33,389 nt of DNA from a virus, in IMG/VR virus record IMGVR_UViG_3300044535_001124, positions 1 to 33,389 of that record; one strand, 5' to 3'. Below, in pieces: positions 1-7,505 of this stretch. The notes beneath the pieces were generated by a model. It did not search any database. It was given only the letters and a program-made list of their open reading frames with translations, and had not been told where the DNA came from. How positions within the stretch are numbered: the stretch's first letter is position 1; each line of letters starts with the position of its first letter. The position numbers and the translations under genes were made by a program.

Positions 1-713
1 TTCACAAGTTTAGAGCGCACAATATCGGCCTCTAAGAAATCAATATAATCAAAATCGGATAATCTGTCAATCACTTTTATGAACTCTTTTAAGCCATTAC
101 GCTCTTGTTCACGACTCAAGTCGGACTGACGGAAGTCTCCACAGAAAATCACTCGGCAGTTCTTACCGATACGTGTGATAACAGAATCAAGTTCATGGAA
201 AGTCATGTTATTGATTTCATCAACAATCACATAACAATTATTCAATGTAGTACCACGAACAAATGAGGTACTCATAAACTCAATAGCATTCTTTTGTTTT
301 AGAATGTCATAAGCATCTCCACGCTCAAAGAGCTCACTGCAAATTGCATAGTACGGAGCTTCATAGACCTTCATCTTTTCTTTTTGAGATCCTGGTAAGA
401 ATCCCATGTCACGAGTTGGAACAACTGAACGAACTATATAGATCTTTTCTTGTTCGCTCGTGCCACCAATCAAATCTTTGATTGCTAAATACATTGAAAG
501 AAAAGTTTTACCAGTACCAGCCATGCCATGAAGCATGAGATGCTTGCCACTATGGAATGCATCAAATGTTTTCTTTTGGTTGTCTGTAAGTGGATGAACT
601 CGTTTTAGATTAAAATTTGGAGAATTGAAATTAGGTTTGTTGTTCAGCAAATCTTGCTCTCCGTTTTGACGTAGAATTCTCTTTTGTCTTTTGGTAAGTC
701 TTGCTTCAGTCAC
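1..713 (-). CDS. phoH: PhoH-like P-loop ATPase (3' end outside window)
   Basis: Translating the minus strand from a GTG at 713 gives an open frame that runs off the window edge, about 237 residues. It shows a Walker A motif GMAGTGKT (residues 63-70) and a Walker B-like stretch VIVDEINNM followed by FCGDFRQSDL, the pattern of PhoH/RhlB-type ATPases common in marine T4-like phages. The GTG is chosen because an in-frame stop lies immediately upstream and AAGG sits about 7 bases before it. The gene follows the preceding stop by 9 bases, so it is probably co-transcribed. PhoH is often linked to phosphate stress, but its role in phages is unproven. The family call is secure; the C-terminus is unseen. 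Confidence 0.9.
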   Translation of the reverse strand, partial: MTEARLTKRQKRILRQNGEQDLLNNKPNFNSPNFNLKRVHPLTDNQKKTFDAFHSGKHLMLHGMAGTGKTFLSMYLAIKDLIGGTSEQEKIYIVRSVVPTRDMGFLPGSQKEKMKVYEAPYYAICSELFERGDAYDILKQKNAIEFMSTSFVRGTTLNNCYVIVDEINNMTFHELDSVITRIGKNCRVIFCGDFRQSDLSREQERNGLKEFIKVIDRLSDFDYIDFLEADIVRSKLV

Positions 714-722
714 GAATCATCC

Positions 723-1022
723 TTATTTTTTGTTTTTAGCTTTGTTAACAGCTTCGCGAACCTTAGTGGCTTTAATGCCTTTGTCTCCATATTGTTGAGC
801 GAGTGGAGAAGCCGGATTTGCGGAGCCAATCCTATTTAACAGATCGTTAAATCCACTGTCAGTCTTATGAGTAACGCCTGCAATTCCAGAGATGAAAGCA
901 GGCGCACCAATAACCAACTGTGCGTGTGGATTAGCTACAAGGTATTCGTCTTTTCCAGAAATAGAAAGAAACTCTTCCCAGGTTTCCCCAGTTTCTTTAT
1001 CTCTAAACTCATAGATTGGCAT
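723..1022 (-). CDS. Conserved phage protein, FmdB-like N-terminus without zinc cysteines
   Basis: A 99-residue protein opening MPIYEFRDKETGE, which resembles the start of FmdB-type zinc-ribbon proteins (MPIYEF), but it has no cysteine, so it cannot form the usual ribbon. The middle (GKDEYLVANPHAQLVIGAPA) and the lysine-rich tail match, from memory, a small protein found beside phoH in marine T4-like phages. Its ATG overlaps the stop of the 56-residue gene upstream (TAATG), indicating translational coupling, and phoH starts 9 bases after it. Function unknown. The recurrence beside phoH is from memory rather than a search. Confidence 0.8.
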   Translation of the reverse strand: MPIYEFRDKETGETWEEFLSISGKDEYLVANPHAQLVIGAPAFISGIAGVTHKTDSGFNDLLNRIGSANPASPLAQQYGDKGIKATKVREAVNKAKNKK

Positions 1023-1192
1023 TAATAATCTTCTTCAATTAAATCAAACAGACCGCTTTTAGTTCGAGAACGAAGAGCTGAACGAATTCGTTTCTCTAAA
1101 AGCTTTTGGCCATGATTTTCGTAGTGGTGGTCTTCATAAAGATCATCATCATGGCCATAGTACTTATTATTCCGCTTAACTGACTTGCTCAT
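1022..1192 (-). CDS. Small conserved hypothetical protein, 56 aa
   Basis: Reading from ATG at 1192 to TAA at 1022 gives 56 residues. The N-terminal half is rich in His, Asp and Tyr (for example HDDDLYEDHHYENHG) and the C-terminal half is a basic helix (KRIRSALRSRTKSG) ending in an acidic tail. The stop overlaps the ATG of the next gene as TAATG and the start lies inside the end of the upstream gene, the coupling pattern used throughout this window. No domain recognised. The His/Asp stretch could bind metal, which is only inference. Confidence 0.65.
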   Translation of the reverse strand: MSKSVKRNNKYYGHDDDLYEDHHYENHGQKLLEKRIRSALRSRTKSGLFDLIEEDY

Positions 1193-1601
1193 TGATTAAC
1201 CCTGGAAATGCGAGGTTGACAACTTTGGTGGAGATAGTACGAGGTAGTTTCTTGTCTTTGACGGCGATTAATAAATCGGCATCACGCTTATCAATGGACT
1301 CAAGGAGACCAATGAAAAGCATTTCACGTTTCAATTGTGTAAGACCTGGTTGGTTTCCTTTCAGGTACATGTAGAGAGTACGAGCTTCTTGGTGAAGTCG
1401 TCCTTCTACGTCTAGATACTCACATGGTTTAAACGGTGGAGATCCTTCAGGGATTTCCCACTCAACACCTGGCACAAGAGCCAGTTCAAGAATATAACGA
1501 AGAGTTGATGAATCATTGTCGCGAAGATACTGAGCACGATCTTCTACGACTTCGATTTTTGATGCTGCTTCTATAATTTGTGCAATTGTATGTCTTGGCA
1601 T
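1176..1601 (-). CDS. DUF6433-like conserved phage protein
   Basis: The frame is open from further upstream, but the ATG at 1601 begins one base after the RNase H stop (TAATATG) and gives a protein starting MPRHTIAQIIEAASK, matching where related marine-phage proteins start; another ATG lies at 1613. The 141-residue product has a helical N-terminus, a central WEIPEGSPPF stretch and an FPGL motif near the C-terminus. I recognise the family as the conserved T4-like protein usually labelled DUF6433; function unknown. Its position directly after rnh suggests co-expression with replication genes. The start is less certain than the frame. Confidence 0.75.
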   Translation of the reverse strand: MPRHTIAQIIEAASKIEVVEDRAQYLRDNDSSTLRYILELALVPGVEWEIPEGSPPFKPCEYLDVEGRLHQEARTLYMYLKGNQPGLTQLKREMLFIGLLESIDKRDADLLIAVKDKKLPRTISTKVVNLAFPGLINEQVS

Positions 1602-1602
1602 A

Positions 1603-2454
1603 TTAAAACTCATTAATACTTTCGAGGAGGTTTTTGAGACGCTTTTCAATGAAGTAATTGAAAAGCTTGCTACGTCCTTTGCCTGCCTGAGCTTCATACT
1701 CAGTAAGCACTTGAGAACGTAGGTTTTCTGGAATGAAGTTCAAATCAACAAGTTGCTGATTACGAAGGTAACCACGTAACATGTTCTCATCACAAAAATC
1801 ACGAGGATCTTGCTCAAGCCATTCATCCAGTTTCTTTTGGCTAATTGGCTTTTGACGAGCACCGACTACAAACGTGTTGTCAGCCGAAAGGAAGTTAGGA
1901 ACACCATCACCCACGTCGCCGCGAATAATATGCTCCTTCATGAAGCGATCAGGATCGTTAGTGGTACGCCACTTCTTCTGAACTGGATCGTATTGCTTGA
2001 CATTCATGTAACGCTGCAACTGGACAAAGTCCTTGTCGCCAGACATGATCAGGATCTTTTCTGAAGTATCGCCGAACTTTTCGACTAGAGTACCAATGAC
2101 ATCATCGGCCTCGGCGCCATCAATTTGAATAACACGATAAGGGAAGTATTCCTTGAGTTCCTCACGAACCTTGCCGAGCGTATCAAAGATCTGAGTCCAG
2201 TTGAGCTCAGACTTCTCACGGTTCTTACGGCGATTGGCTTTGTAGTAAGGAAAGATTTGACGACGCCAGTTGTTACCGGCATCGCATGCAATAATCATCT
2301 CACCGTATTCATTCTTAAACTTTTGGTTATACGAACGAATTGAATTTAGAATCATATGGCGAAGAAGATCTTCTTCAAGCTCAGTGTTTGTGTGGTTTCC
2401 AAGCTGAACCATCAGATTGGAAATCATCACCTGAGACAAATCAACAATAATCAT
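1603..2454 (-). CDS. rnh: T4-type RNase H (5'-3' FEN-family nuclease)
   Basis: A 283-residue protein of the FEN-1/T4 RNase H family, which removes RNA primers and 5' flaps from Okazaki fragments. Acidic metal-binding motifs expected of the family are visible: MIIVDLSQ at the N-terminus, IIACDAGNNWRRQ around residues 55-67, then DGAEADDVIGT and MSGDKDFVQL in the second acidic cluster. The helical-arch region YYKANRRKNREKS lies between them. The length is close to T4 RNase H (about 305). It starts 6 bases after the upstream 117-residue gene and runs directly into the DUF6433-like gene. Confidence 0.93.
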   Translation of the reverse strand: MIIVDLSQVMISNLMVQLGNHTNTELEEDLLRHMILNSIRSYNQKFKNEYGEMIIACDAGNNWRRQIFPYYKANRRKNREKSELNWTQIFDTLGKVREELKEYFPYRVIQIDGAEADDVIGTLVEKFGDTSEKILIMSGDKDFVQLQRYMNVKQYDPVQKKWRTTNDPDRFMKEHIIRGDVGDGVPNFLSADNTFVVGARQKPISQKKLDEWLEQDPRDFCDENMLRGYLRNQQLVDLNFIPENLRSQVLTEYEAQAGKGRSKLFNYFIEKRLKNLLESINEF

Positions 2455-2460
2455 AATATA

Positions 2461-2814
2461 TTACTCTTCATCTTTGTTAGGAAAATTGTACGTGTATGCA
2501 ACTGTATTATCTTCATTATAACTAAAATCAAAAATATTGTCAACCATATTATGAAAAGGATGTTCAAGACGATATTGGCGGCTAATCATAGACTTAGTCG
2601 CTTCCATAATCATGGCAACATCTTTGATGTAGTCATCAGAACTTACGTCAAGTCCATAAGACCCAAACAGTTGAATGAACTCAGGAACCATATCTGACAT
2701 GACTCCGTCAACATGCTCTTTACGATTCTGTGTAACCTGATCCGCAATTTCTTCTAGTGTTTGCGGAGGAGATTCTCGTTTGAATCCAGGAAAGAGAACG
2801 ATGTTATCTGTCAC
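2461..2814 (-). CDS. Conserved hypothetical phage protein, 117 aa
   Basis: A 117-residue acidic protein starting MTDNIVLFPGFKRE, with a mid-section helix (LEEIADQVTQNRKEHVDGVMSDM is split across two helices) and a C-terminus rich in Asp, Asn and Glu. Its ATG overlaps the stop of the upstream 364-residue gene (ATGA). The N-terminal V-L-F-P-G-F pattern resembles small proteins that precede rnh in marine T4-like phages; this is memory, not a search. No enzymatic motif is visible. A perfect sigma70 consensus lies within this coding sequence (2515-2543). Confidence 0.75.
   Translation of the reverse strand: MTDNIVLFPGFKRESPPQTLEEIADQVTQNRKEHVDGVMSDMVPEFIQLFGSYGLDVSSDDYIKDVAMIMEATKSMISRQYRLEHPFHNMVDNIFDFSYNEDNTVAYTYNFPNKDEE
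2515..2543 (-). promoter_or_regulatory. Perfect sigma70 consensus inside a coding gene
   Basis: TTGACA at 2543-2538, exactly 17 bases, TATAAT at 2520-2515, within the 117-residue gene and about 60 bases before rnh. All 12 consensus bases match. It could give rnh its own transcript, though AT-rich coding DNA can match by chance. Confidence 0.45.
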
Positions 2815-3905
2815 TTAACTACCCTTAAGAGAATACATTCTTGATTAAGTCGCCCATTAGGCTTGCTTTCCGCTGTCTTTATATTTGACATAAACGACCT
2901 CAGTCCAACCTTGCCTACTGACAAGAGACCCGTCAGGGATTCTTCTGGTTTTCGTAGAGTCTTCGATGTACTGGATTCTACATCCCATCCAGTAAGAGTC
3001 GTTCCCTTGACTTGAATACCCGCAGGTCCCACCGCTAGGTACTGAGTTAGTTTGCGATATTTGGTGTTGTACACCCATAGCTGTTGACATCCAATAATTT
3101 CTGCCGGATGTACCGACACAATTTTCAGTGAAGGTTCTTCCTTCTGATACTTTAGGCTCTTTACCAGATCAACGGCCGACTTGACCTTCTTCTCTTTAGG
3201 CTTACGAACCTTTACTACCTTTTTATTATTTAGGTATCTTTCGATGTCAGCAAAGAAATTATTCCAAAAATTTAACCAGAATTTTAGACGCTTACCAAAA
3301 GCTTCCTGAACTTGTTCATCGTTAGAACGAATCTCATCCCACTGTGGACGATAGTAATCAGAAACAATATTCAGGATTTGAGGATTAAGTTCCTTGGCCT
3401 GACAGAAATTGTACATGGAGAATTCTTTGCCATCCATGACAAGATCAATTTCTTCTTCAAGATTCGTGATAATGATGTTGGCCTTATCACGAACACGAGC
3501 TTGAATATCAACAACTGGCTTAGCTGTTTCTTCGACTTCGTCGACTACCTGCTTGCCAGCCTGAATGAGATTTTGCACGTTGGTCTTAAAGTATTCCACA
3601 TTCTTTTCTGGTAGTTCATTACCATTGGAAAGAATACGAGCAACACTACCAAGAGTCTTAGAGATCTTCCACTTAGGAAGCTTTCGGATAAAAGCAATAT
3701 CACTCTTGGTATAGTTCTTTTTCATATAGTCAAAGAACCATTCACGAGCATCGTCATCGCTGCCCATGTAGTTATACCAATTCAGAGCATCTGTAAAGTT
3801 GCTAACAACAATAGGTTCTGGTCCATAGTGCTTATCATCAATCGATTTGATAGTTGCACGAGACTTTTGCTTTGGTTTAGCCTTGGTCTTAATACTGATA
3901 GCCAT
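2811..3905 (-). CDS. Conserved T4-like marine phage protein, 364 aa, function unknown
   Basis: A long protein with a basic N-terminus (KTKAKPKQKSRATIKS), a predicted helical middle with acidic metal-ligand-like stretches, a lysine-rich linker near residues 230-245, and a C-terminal beta-rich domain beginning EIIGCQQLWVYNTKYRKLT. The C-terminal end NGRLNQECILLRV is a pattern I recall from homologous cyanophage proteins of unknown function. It starts after AGAGGA (spacing about 6) and has its own sigma70-like promoter 26 bases upstream (3931-3959), so it may head a transcript that includes rnh. It may be involved in replication or regulation; I cannot assign a role. Confidence 0.8.
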   Translation of the reverse strand: MAISIKTKAKPKQKSRATIKSIDDKHYGPEPIVVSNFTDALNWYNYMGSDDDAREWFFDYMKKNYTKSDIAFIRKLPKWKISKTLGSVARILSNGNELPEKNVEYFKTNVQNLIQAGKQVVDEVEETAKPVVDIQARVRDKANIIITNLEEEIDLVMDGKEFSMYNFCQAKELNPQILNIVSDYYRPQWDEIRSNDEQVQEAFGKRLKFWLNFWNNFFADIERYLNNKKVVKVRKPKEKKVKSAVDLVKSLKYQKEEPSLKIVSVHPAEIIGCQQLWVYNTKYRKLTQYLAVGPAGIQVKGTTLTGWDVESSTSKTLRKPEESLTGLLSVGKVGLRSFMSNIKTAESKPNGRLNQECILLRVVK

Positions 3906-3930
3906 AGTTTTCCTCTTTGATTATAGACTA

Positions 3931-3959
3931 AATCTACATCAATTTCAAAAAAATGTCAA
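3931..3959 (-). promoter_or_regulatory. sigma70-like promoter
   Basis: TTGACA at 3959-3954, 17-base spacer, TAGATT at 3936-3931, in the gap after gmhA; the expected start leaves a short leader with AGAGGA before the 364-residue gene. Confidence 0.6.
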
Positions 3960-4546
3960 CCACTATTTTTTGTGCGCATATATTTTGCAATCATATGCAT
4001 GATCGCTTGGTGCACATCTTCAGCGGCTTCATACTCATTTATATCTACGTGTAAAGAAATATCGGCCAGCTCTCGAGCTTTGCCACCATCGAATCCTGTA
4101 AGAGCAATAGTCTTCATTTTCAATGACTTAGCGGTTTCAATTGCCTTGACAACATTCGGAGAATTGCCACTCGAAGAAATGGCCACGAGTACATCACCTT
4201 CTTGGCCAAGAGCATCGAGTTGGAATGAGTAAACATCATCATAAGAGATATCATTTGAGATAGCTGTCATGAGTGGAATATTTGCTGCCAAAGAAATAAC
4301 TCTTGGGCGCAGTCCACCTTTCTTACATCCCTTGGTATAGTCACATGCCCAATGCTGAGCAATAGAAGCAGATGCGCCGTTACCAATAGTATAAATGTTA
4401 TTCCTATAATTGGAAATGCTTGTCATCCAAATAAGCTCTGCGGCTTTTTTAAATTCATCATGATCGATACTTGCAAAGCCAATATTAATTAGGCCCATGT
4501 GATCGAATATAATATCAGTCTCGATAGACAACTCTTGCTCCTTCAT
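3956..4546 (-). CDS. gmhA: SIS-domain phosphosugar isomerase, GmhA-like (sedoheptulose-7-phosphate isomerase)
   Basis: A 196-residue SIS-domain protein. GmhA converts sedoheptulose 7-phosphate to D-glycero-manno-heptose 7-phosphate, the first step toward nucleotide-heptose. The phosphosugar-binding loop YTIGNGASAS is at residues 52-61, and AISSSGNSPNVVKAI is the second SIS motif. A His-containing C-terminal helix (EDVHQAIMHMIAKYM) matches the catalytic histidine region. Where E. coli GmhA has a glutamate after HFAE, this protein reads HWACD, so the position may be aspartate. The first 32 bases overlap the end of the kinase gene. With the kinase beside it, the GmhA call is good, but substrate specificity is inferred. 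Confidence 0.85.
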   Translation of the reverse strand: MKEQELSIETDIIFDHMGLINIGFASIDHDEFKKAAELIWMTSISNYRNNIYTIGNGASASIAQHWACDYTKGCKKGGLRPRVISLAANIPLMTAISNDISYDDVYSFQLDALGQEGDVLVAISSSGNSPNVVKAIETAKSLKMKTIALTGFDGGKARELADISLHVDINEYEAAEDVHQAIMHMIAKYMRTKNSG

Positions 4547-5456
4547 GTGAGATGCCTACATCAAGGCATGTTCTGTCTGAGAATTCTTGGCGGATTGCAC
4601 TCTTTGAATCTGTGATTGCTAGCATATATCCACCACCGCCAGCACCGAGCAACTTAGCTCCATAAGCACCAGCAGACTTACAACGTTCGTACATAATATC
4701 TATATCGCTATTAGAGATCTCATTACTCATCTGCTTCTTCAGAATCCATGCCGAATCAAGCAATCTACCATAGTCGAATGGATTTACAAGTTGAGTGCCT
4801 TGCATATCTGCCATACGAGCTAGTTCACGAATGGTAAATGTCTTTGCTTCAAAGTTAATGGTATCAAGGATTTTGGATGCATGATGCTCTACATTGGTAG
4901 GAATCAATATCATATAGTTCTCGATTCCCATTGAGTCTAGGCGGTTTACATCAACACGGCCGCTGTTCGAATACTCGATGTAGTTCATGCCGCCAAATGC
5001 AGATGCAAACTGATCTTGCATACCGATCTTCCAACCGCACATGTCAATTTCAATATTGCAAGCAGTCTTCGCAATAAGATAAGGGTTTACGTATTCATAA
5101 CCAAGATATGCTGACAAAGCCTTAATCAGAGCACAAGTAAAAGCAGACGATCCACCGAGACCGTTGCCGATCGTAGGGATGTCTGCGAATGATGTGATCT
5201 CGATGTTGGATTTGATGCCAAAGAACTTCAGTGCGTTACGAACGATTTCATTTTGAATATCGTCTACATCAGTAACGAGTTCTTGCTTTGAATAGGAAAC
5301 TTTGATATGATCGTGTGGTGTATGCATGACTGCTACGTAGACATACGCGTTGATAGCAGTCGAGATGGTTGCTCCACCCCATTGCAAAAAGTGGGCGGGG
5401 ATATCACTACCCCCGCCGAAAAAACTAACTCTCAGTGGTGCTTTGGCCAAGATCAC
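4515..5456 (-). CDS. hddA: GHMP-family sugar kinase, HddA-like heptose 7-phosphate kinase
   Basis: A 313-residue GHMP kinase, most like HddA, which phosphorylates D-glycero-D-manno-heptose 7-phosphate at C1. The family N-terminus KAPLRVSFFGGGSD (residues 5-18) and the ATP-binding loop GNGLGGSSAFTC (97-108) are clear, and the third motif KLLGAGGGGYML is near residue 275. The start is GTG at 5456, preceded by GAAGGA at about 8 bases and overlapping the end of the glycosyltransferase gene by 32 bases. Linkage to a GmhA-like isomerase strongly supports a heptose role. A fucose- or galacto-kinase-like activity is the alternative. Confidence 0.88.
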   Translation of the reverse strand: MILAKAPLRVSFFGGGSDIPAHFLQWGGATISTAINAYVYVAVMHTPHDHIKVSYSKQELVTDVDDIQNEIVRNALKFFGIKSNIEITSFADIPTIGNGLGGSSAFTCALIKALSAYLGYEYVNPYLIAKTACNIEIDMCGWKIGMQDQFASAFGGMNYIEYSNSGRVDVNRLDSMGIENYMILIPTNVEHHASKILDTINFEAKTFTIRELARMADMQGTQLVNPFDYGRLLDSAWILKKQMSNEISNSDIDIMYERCKSAGAYGAKLLGAGGGGYMLAITDSKSAIRQEFSDRTCLDVGISHEGARVVYRD

Positions 5457-6417
5457 GATGTTGTTCCTTCAATGATGCAATTAGTCCCTTCCACTTCGGC
5501 ATGATTGACTCCCAAGAGAATCGAGTATCAGCATAAGCTTTTACGAATGTAAGAAGGTTTGTCAAGTCGTTGTTCTGTACGTTTTCAATAGCATACATTA
5601 AAGTATGAGCAAAGATGTTGGCATGAAGATTCATGTCTTCATGATCACCATCATACTGTACAGTCAACCCACCCGACGTGTCAGCCAAAGCAGAGAAGTT
5701 AGGATGAACCGCCAAACAACCAGCTGACATAGCTTCAATAAGTGACCTGCACGAAGTTTCCGGCCAGATACAAGGATATGCAAAGATGTGGGCTTTTTGA
5801 TATGCGGCACGAACTGTCTCCTGGTCTGCCCAACCGTGATAGTTGATTTGTGGATGTTCTCTCATTTTCTGGAAAAGTGGTTCGTATTGCTTATCACGAC
5901 CTTCCCAGTTCTTACCATAGATACCAAACGAACTAAAGACATCTAGTTCGATGTTTGGATACTTTTCTGCGAGAGCGCAAAAAACAGGAACCAGAATCTC
6001 CAGTCCACGATGTGGTGTTGATGTATAAATGAGGCGTATCTTGTCCTTTGGTTTCTCAACGAGTGGGATAGGTTCGACACCTGTTTCAATAACGCACGAT
6101 TGGTGGCTATATGGAACTCCAAGATAGTCGCGATACTGCTGATATTGCCAGTTAGAGCTGAAGACCAACTTGTGGAAGCGATCTCGAGAAGCTGGATCTT
6201 TAAGGTGTTCAGCCTCCGGATCGAGAGGTAGGTCGTGAAGATGATAGATTCTAATTCGTTCTGGATCAAGTTCGCGGACGCGAGCAGTGATAATTTGGAT
6301 GCCATCGAGTTCATCACGAGTAAGTCGGTGGAAGAGATTTCGAGTGGTAAGTTCTGTTCCACCATTCGACTCCTTGTTCAATTCGTTCAATTCAATTAGT
6401 TCTTGATTATTCATCAT
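5425..6417 (-). CDS. GT4-type (GT-B fold) glycosyltransferase
   Basis: A 330-residue protein with the C-terminal half of a group 1 (GT4) glycosyltransferase. The acid pair of the EX7E motif is seen in PETSCRSLIEAMSAGC, which binds the nucleotide-sugar donor. IRLIYTSTPHRGLEILVPVF marks the start of the C-terminal Rossmann lobe. The N-terminal acceptor domain (NGGTELTTRNLFHRL, then IYHLHDLPLDPEAEH) is shorter than in typical GT4 enzymes. It overlaps the HAD gene upstream and the kinase gene downstream, so all four sugar genes are probably made together. The acceptor (host LPS, phage virion or DNA) cannot be read from sequence. Confidence 0.87.
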   Translation of the reverse strand: MMNNQELIELNELNKESNGGTELTTRNLFHRLTRDELDGIQIITARVRELDPERIRIYHLHDLPLDPEAEHLKDPASRDRFHKLVFSSNWQYQQYRDYLGVPYSHQSCVIETGVEPIPLVEKPKDKIRLIYTSTPHRGLEILVPVFCALAEKYPNIELDVFSSFGIYGKNWEGRDKQYEPLFQKMREHPQINYHGWADQETVRAAYQKAHIFAYPCIWPETSCRSLIEAMSAGCLAVHPNFSALADTSGGLTVQYDGDHEDMNLHANIFAHTLMYAIENVQNNDLTNLLTFVKAYADTRFSWESIMPKWKGLIASLKEQHRDLGQSTTES

Positions 6418-6748
6418 GTTCTCCGAGATGTGCTTGATCTACGTCAAAAAAGAATTCAAAATCACTGAGAGCTTTGTCATCAATCCATATGTCATAGGAA
6501 GGTTTTCCTAGACGTACTTCATGGAATTTGCAACCCCAATCATTTAGTTGTTTTGTGGTAAGTTCGGTCCAGTCGATTCCAGACCCTGAGCCACGGGCAG
6601 TCCAATAGATGATGGTGTGCCCTTGATCGTATAGTTTATTTATCTTGTCAATACGCTGCGGGAATGGATCGGAAAGATCGTAGCGATGCTTTCCATTCAC
6701 AAACGGAGTCATACATATAGTCTGATCGATGTCTACCATGTAGATCAT
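6407..6748 (-). CDS. Small HAD-superfamily phosphatase
   Basis: A compact 113-residue capless HAD protein. Motif I is VDIDQT with nucleophile Asp6 and acid Asp8; motif II is the Thr of IYWTARG; the acidic motif IV is DIWIDDKA. It lacks the zinc loop and length (about 180 aa) of GmhB, yet it sits directly before a glycosyltransferase, a heptose kinase and GmhA, where a 1,7-bisphosphate phosphatase would be expected. Similar small HAD proteins occur in capsule and LPS loci. The GmhB-like role is inference. Confidence 0.8.
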   Translation of the reverse strand: MIYMVDIDQTICMTPFVNGKHRYDLSDPFPQRIDKINKLYDQGHTIIYWTARGSGSGIDWTELTTKQLNDWGCKFHEVRLGKPSYDIWIDDKALSDFEFFFDVDQAHLGEHDE

Positions 6749-7041
6749 TCGTGAACCATATATCCAAGGATCGAATCATAACGAAACGATCTCCAGCCTT
6801 TGTTTTCGATATCCCATACGGCCAGAACATCTGGATTCGGAGTCTTCTTTTGCACGGCTTCTTCAAGATCAGTTTGTACTGGAAGAAGATCTGGTTTTAG
6901 AGTGCAGATTAACTGGCGTTCTGTTCCATCTTTCTTTACGAACAAGACATTAACTACATTTTCAAATAGTGTTTTCTTGAGATAATCATTCTGCCAGGAA
7001 GTGTTGCTCTGGTCGGTTGTAGTATTCAACGAGTCTGTCAT
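6745..7041 (-). CDS. DUF2693/WYL_2-type SH3-fold small protein
   Basis: A 98-residue protein (ATG at 7041; GTG at 7047 is an alternative). The core KKDGTERQLICTLKPDLLP followed by VLAVWDIENKGWRSFRYDSI matches the DUF2693 pattern of many T4-like phages: a strand with KDGT, a conserved CTL/CTM..LLP segment and a terminal W-R-x-F/x-R-Y/x-D strand. It overlaps the glutaredoxin gene by 56 bases in another frame, which is long for this genome; no later start codon would remove the overlap without deleting part of the domain. Function unknown; a nucleic-acid-binding beta-barrel is plausible. Confidence 0.8.
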   Translation of the reverse strand: MTDSLNTTTDQSNTSWQNDYLKKTLFENVVNVLFVKKDGTERQLICTLKPDLLPVQTDLEEAVQKKTPNPDVLAVWDIENKGWRSFRYDSILGYMVHE

Positions 7042-7243
7042 AACCACCTACTTCTTCTCCATCAATAATAATAAAAGGTACTGTTCTTACGTTTGGAAAT
7101 ATTTCCATAAACTCTTCACGAGTTAATTCGGCGCCAATCTTCATCTCTTGATAGGTGACACCTTTTGCAGAAAATAGATTTTTAGCTTGCACACAAAATG
7201 GACATTGGTCTTTGGTGTAGATAATAACCTTACTCATCTGCAT
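6986..7243 (-). CDS. Glutaredoxin
   Basis: An 85-residue glutaredoxin with the dithiol active site CPFC (in TKDQCPFCVQAK, near residues 14-17), the cis-Pro segment VRTVPFIIIDGEEVGGYD (TVP motif), and the GG-D glutathione-binding end. It would reduce the phage ribonucleotide reductase encoded upstream. ATG at 7243 is preceded by GAGG at 5 bases; ATG at 7237 is also possible. It overlaps the previous gene by 14 bases and the DUF2693 gene by 56 bases. Confidence 0.93.
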   Translation of the reverse strand: MQMSKVIIYTKDQCPFCVQAKNLFSAKGVTYQEMKIGAELTREEFMEIFPNVRTVPFIIIDGEEVGGYDRLVEYYNRPEQHFLAE

Positions 7244-7496
7244 TCTTTCCTCTGTAAATGTTTGCTACATAACGAGGATCGCCCCATGCAGTGTTTGCAC
7301 GAACACGAATAAAGCGCATATTTGAACTTGGCCCTGGAACGGTCACCCAAGGGTTCTGTCCGCGTTTCCAAGCCTTAAGTTTATTCATTGCTTTTTCAAG
7401 AGGCGTAGTGTCTCTACGCATTTCTTTTACGCCGGCAACGATAGAACGACGCTGGCCTTTAGATACTACTGTTTTACGAGTTCTTTTCTTACCCAT
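7230..7496 (-). CDS. Conserved basic phage protein, 88 aa
   Basis: An 88-residue basic protein. The N-terminus MGKKRTRKTVVSKGQRRS, the central NPWVTVPGPSSNMRFIRV and the RG-rich end recall a conserved marine T4-like hypothetical protein (similar K-R-T-R-K...SKGQRR and NPWVTI patterns). Its charge suggests binding to nucleic acid or ribosome, which is inference. It sits between a 31-residue very basic protein and glutaredoxin in the transcript from the promoter at 7620-7648. Confidence 0.75.
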   Translation of the reverse strand: MGKKRTRKTVVSKGQRRSIVAGVKEMRRDTTPLEKAMNKLKAWKRGQNPWVTVPGPSSNMRFIRVRANTAWGDPRYVANIYRGKNADE

Positions 7497-7505
7497 TATA
7501 TAACC

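Noticed and set aside
42-70. TTGACA-17-TATATT match inside phoH
   Set aside because: It lies deep in coding sequence with no gene start nearby in the window, so I do not annotate it as a promoter.
2857-3090. 77-residue open frame overlapping the C-terminus of the 364-residue protein
   Set aside because: The long protein's C-terminal end (LNQECILLRV) has the conserved look, so I treat this as an out-of-frame shadow and not evidence for a frameshift.
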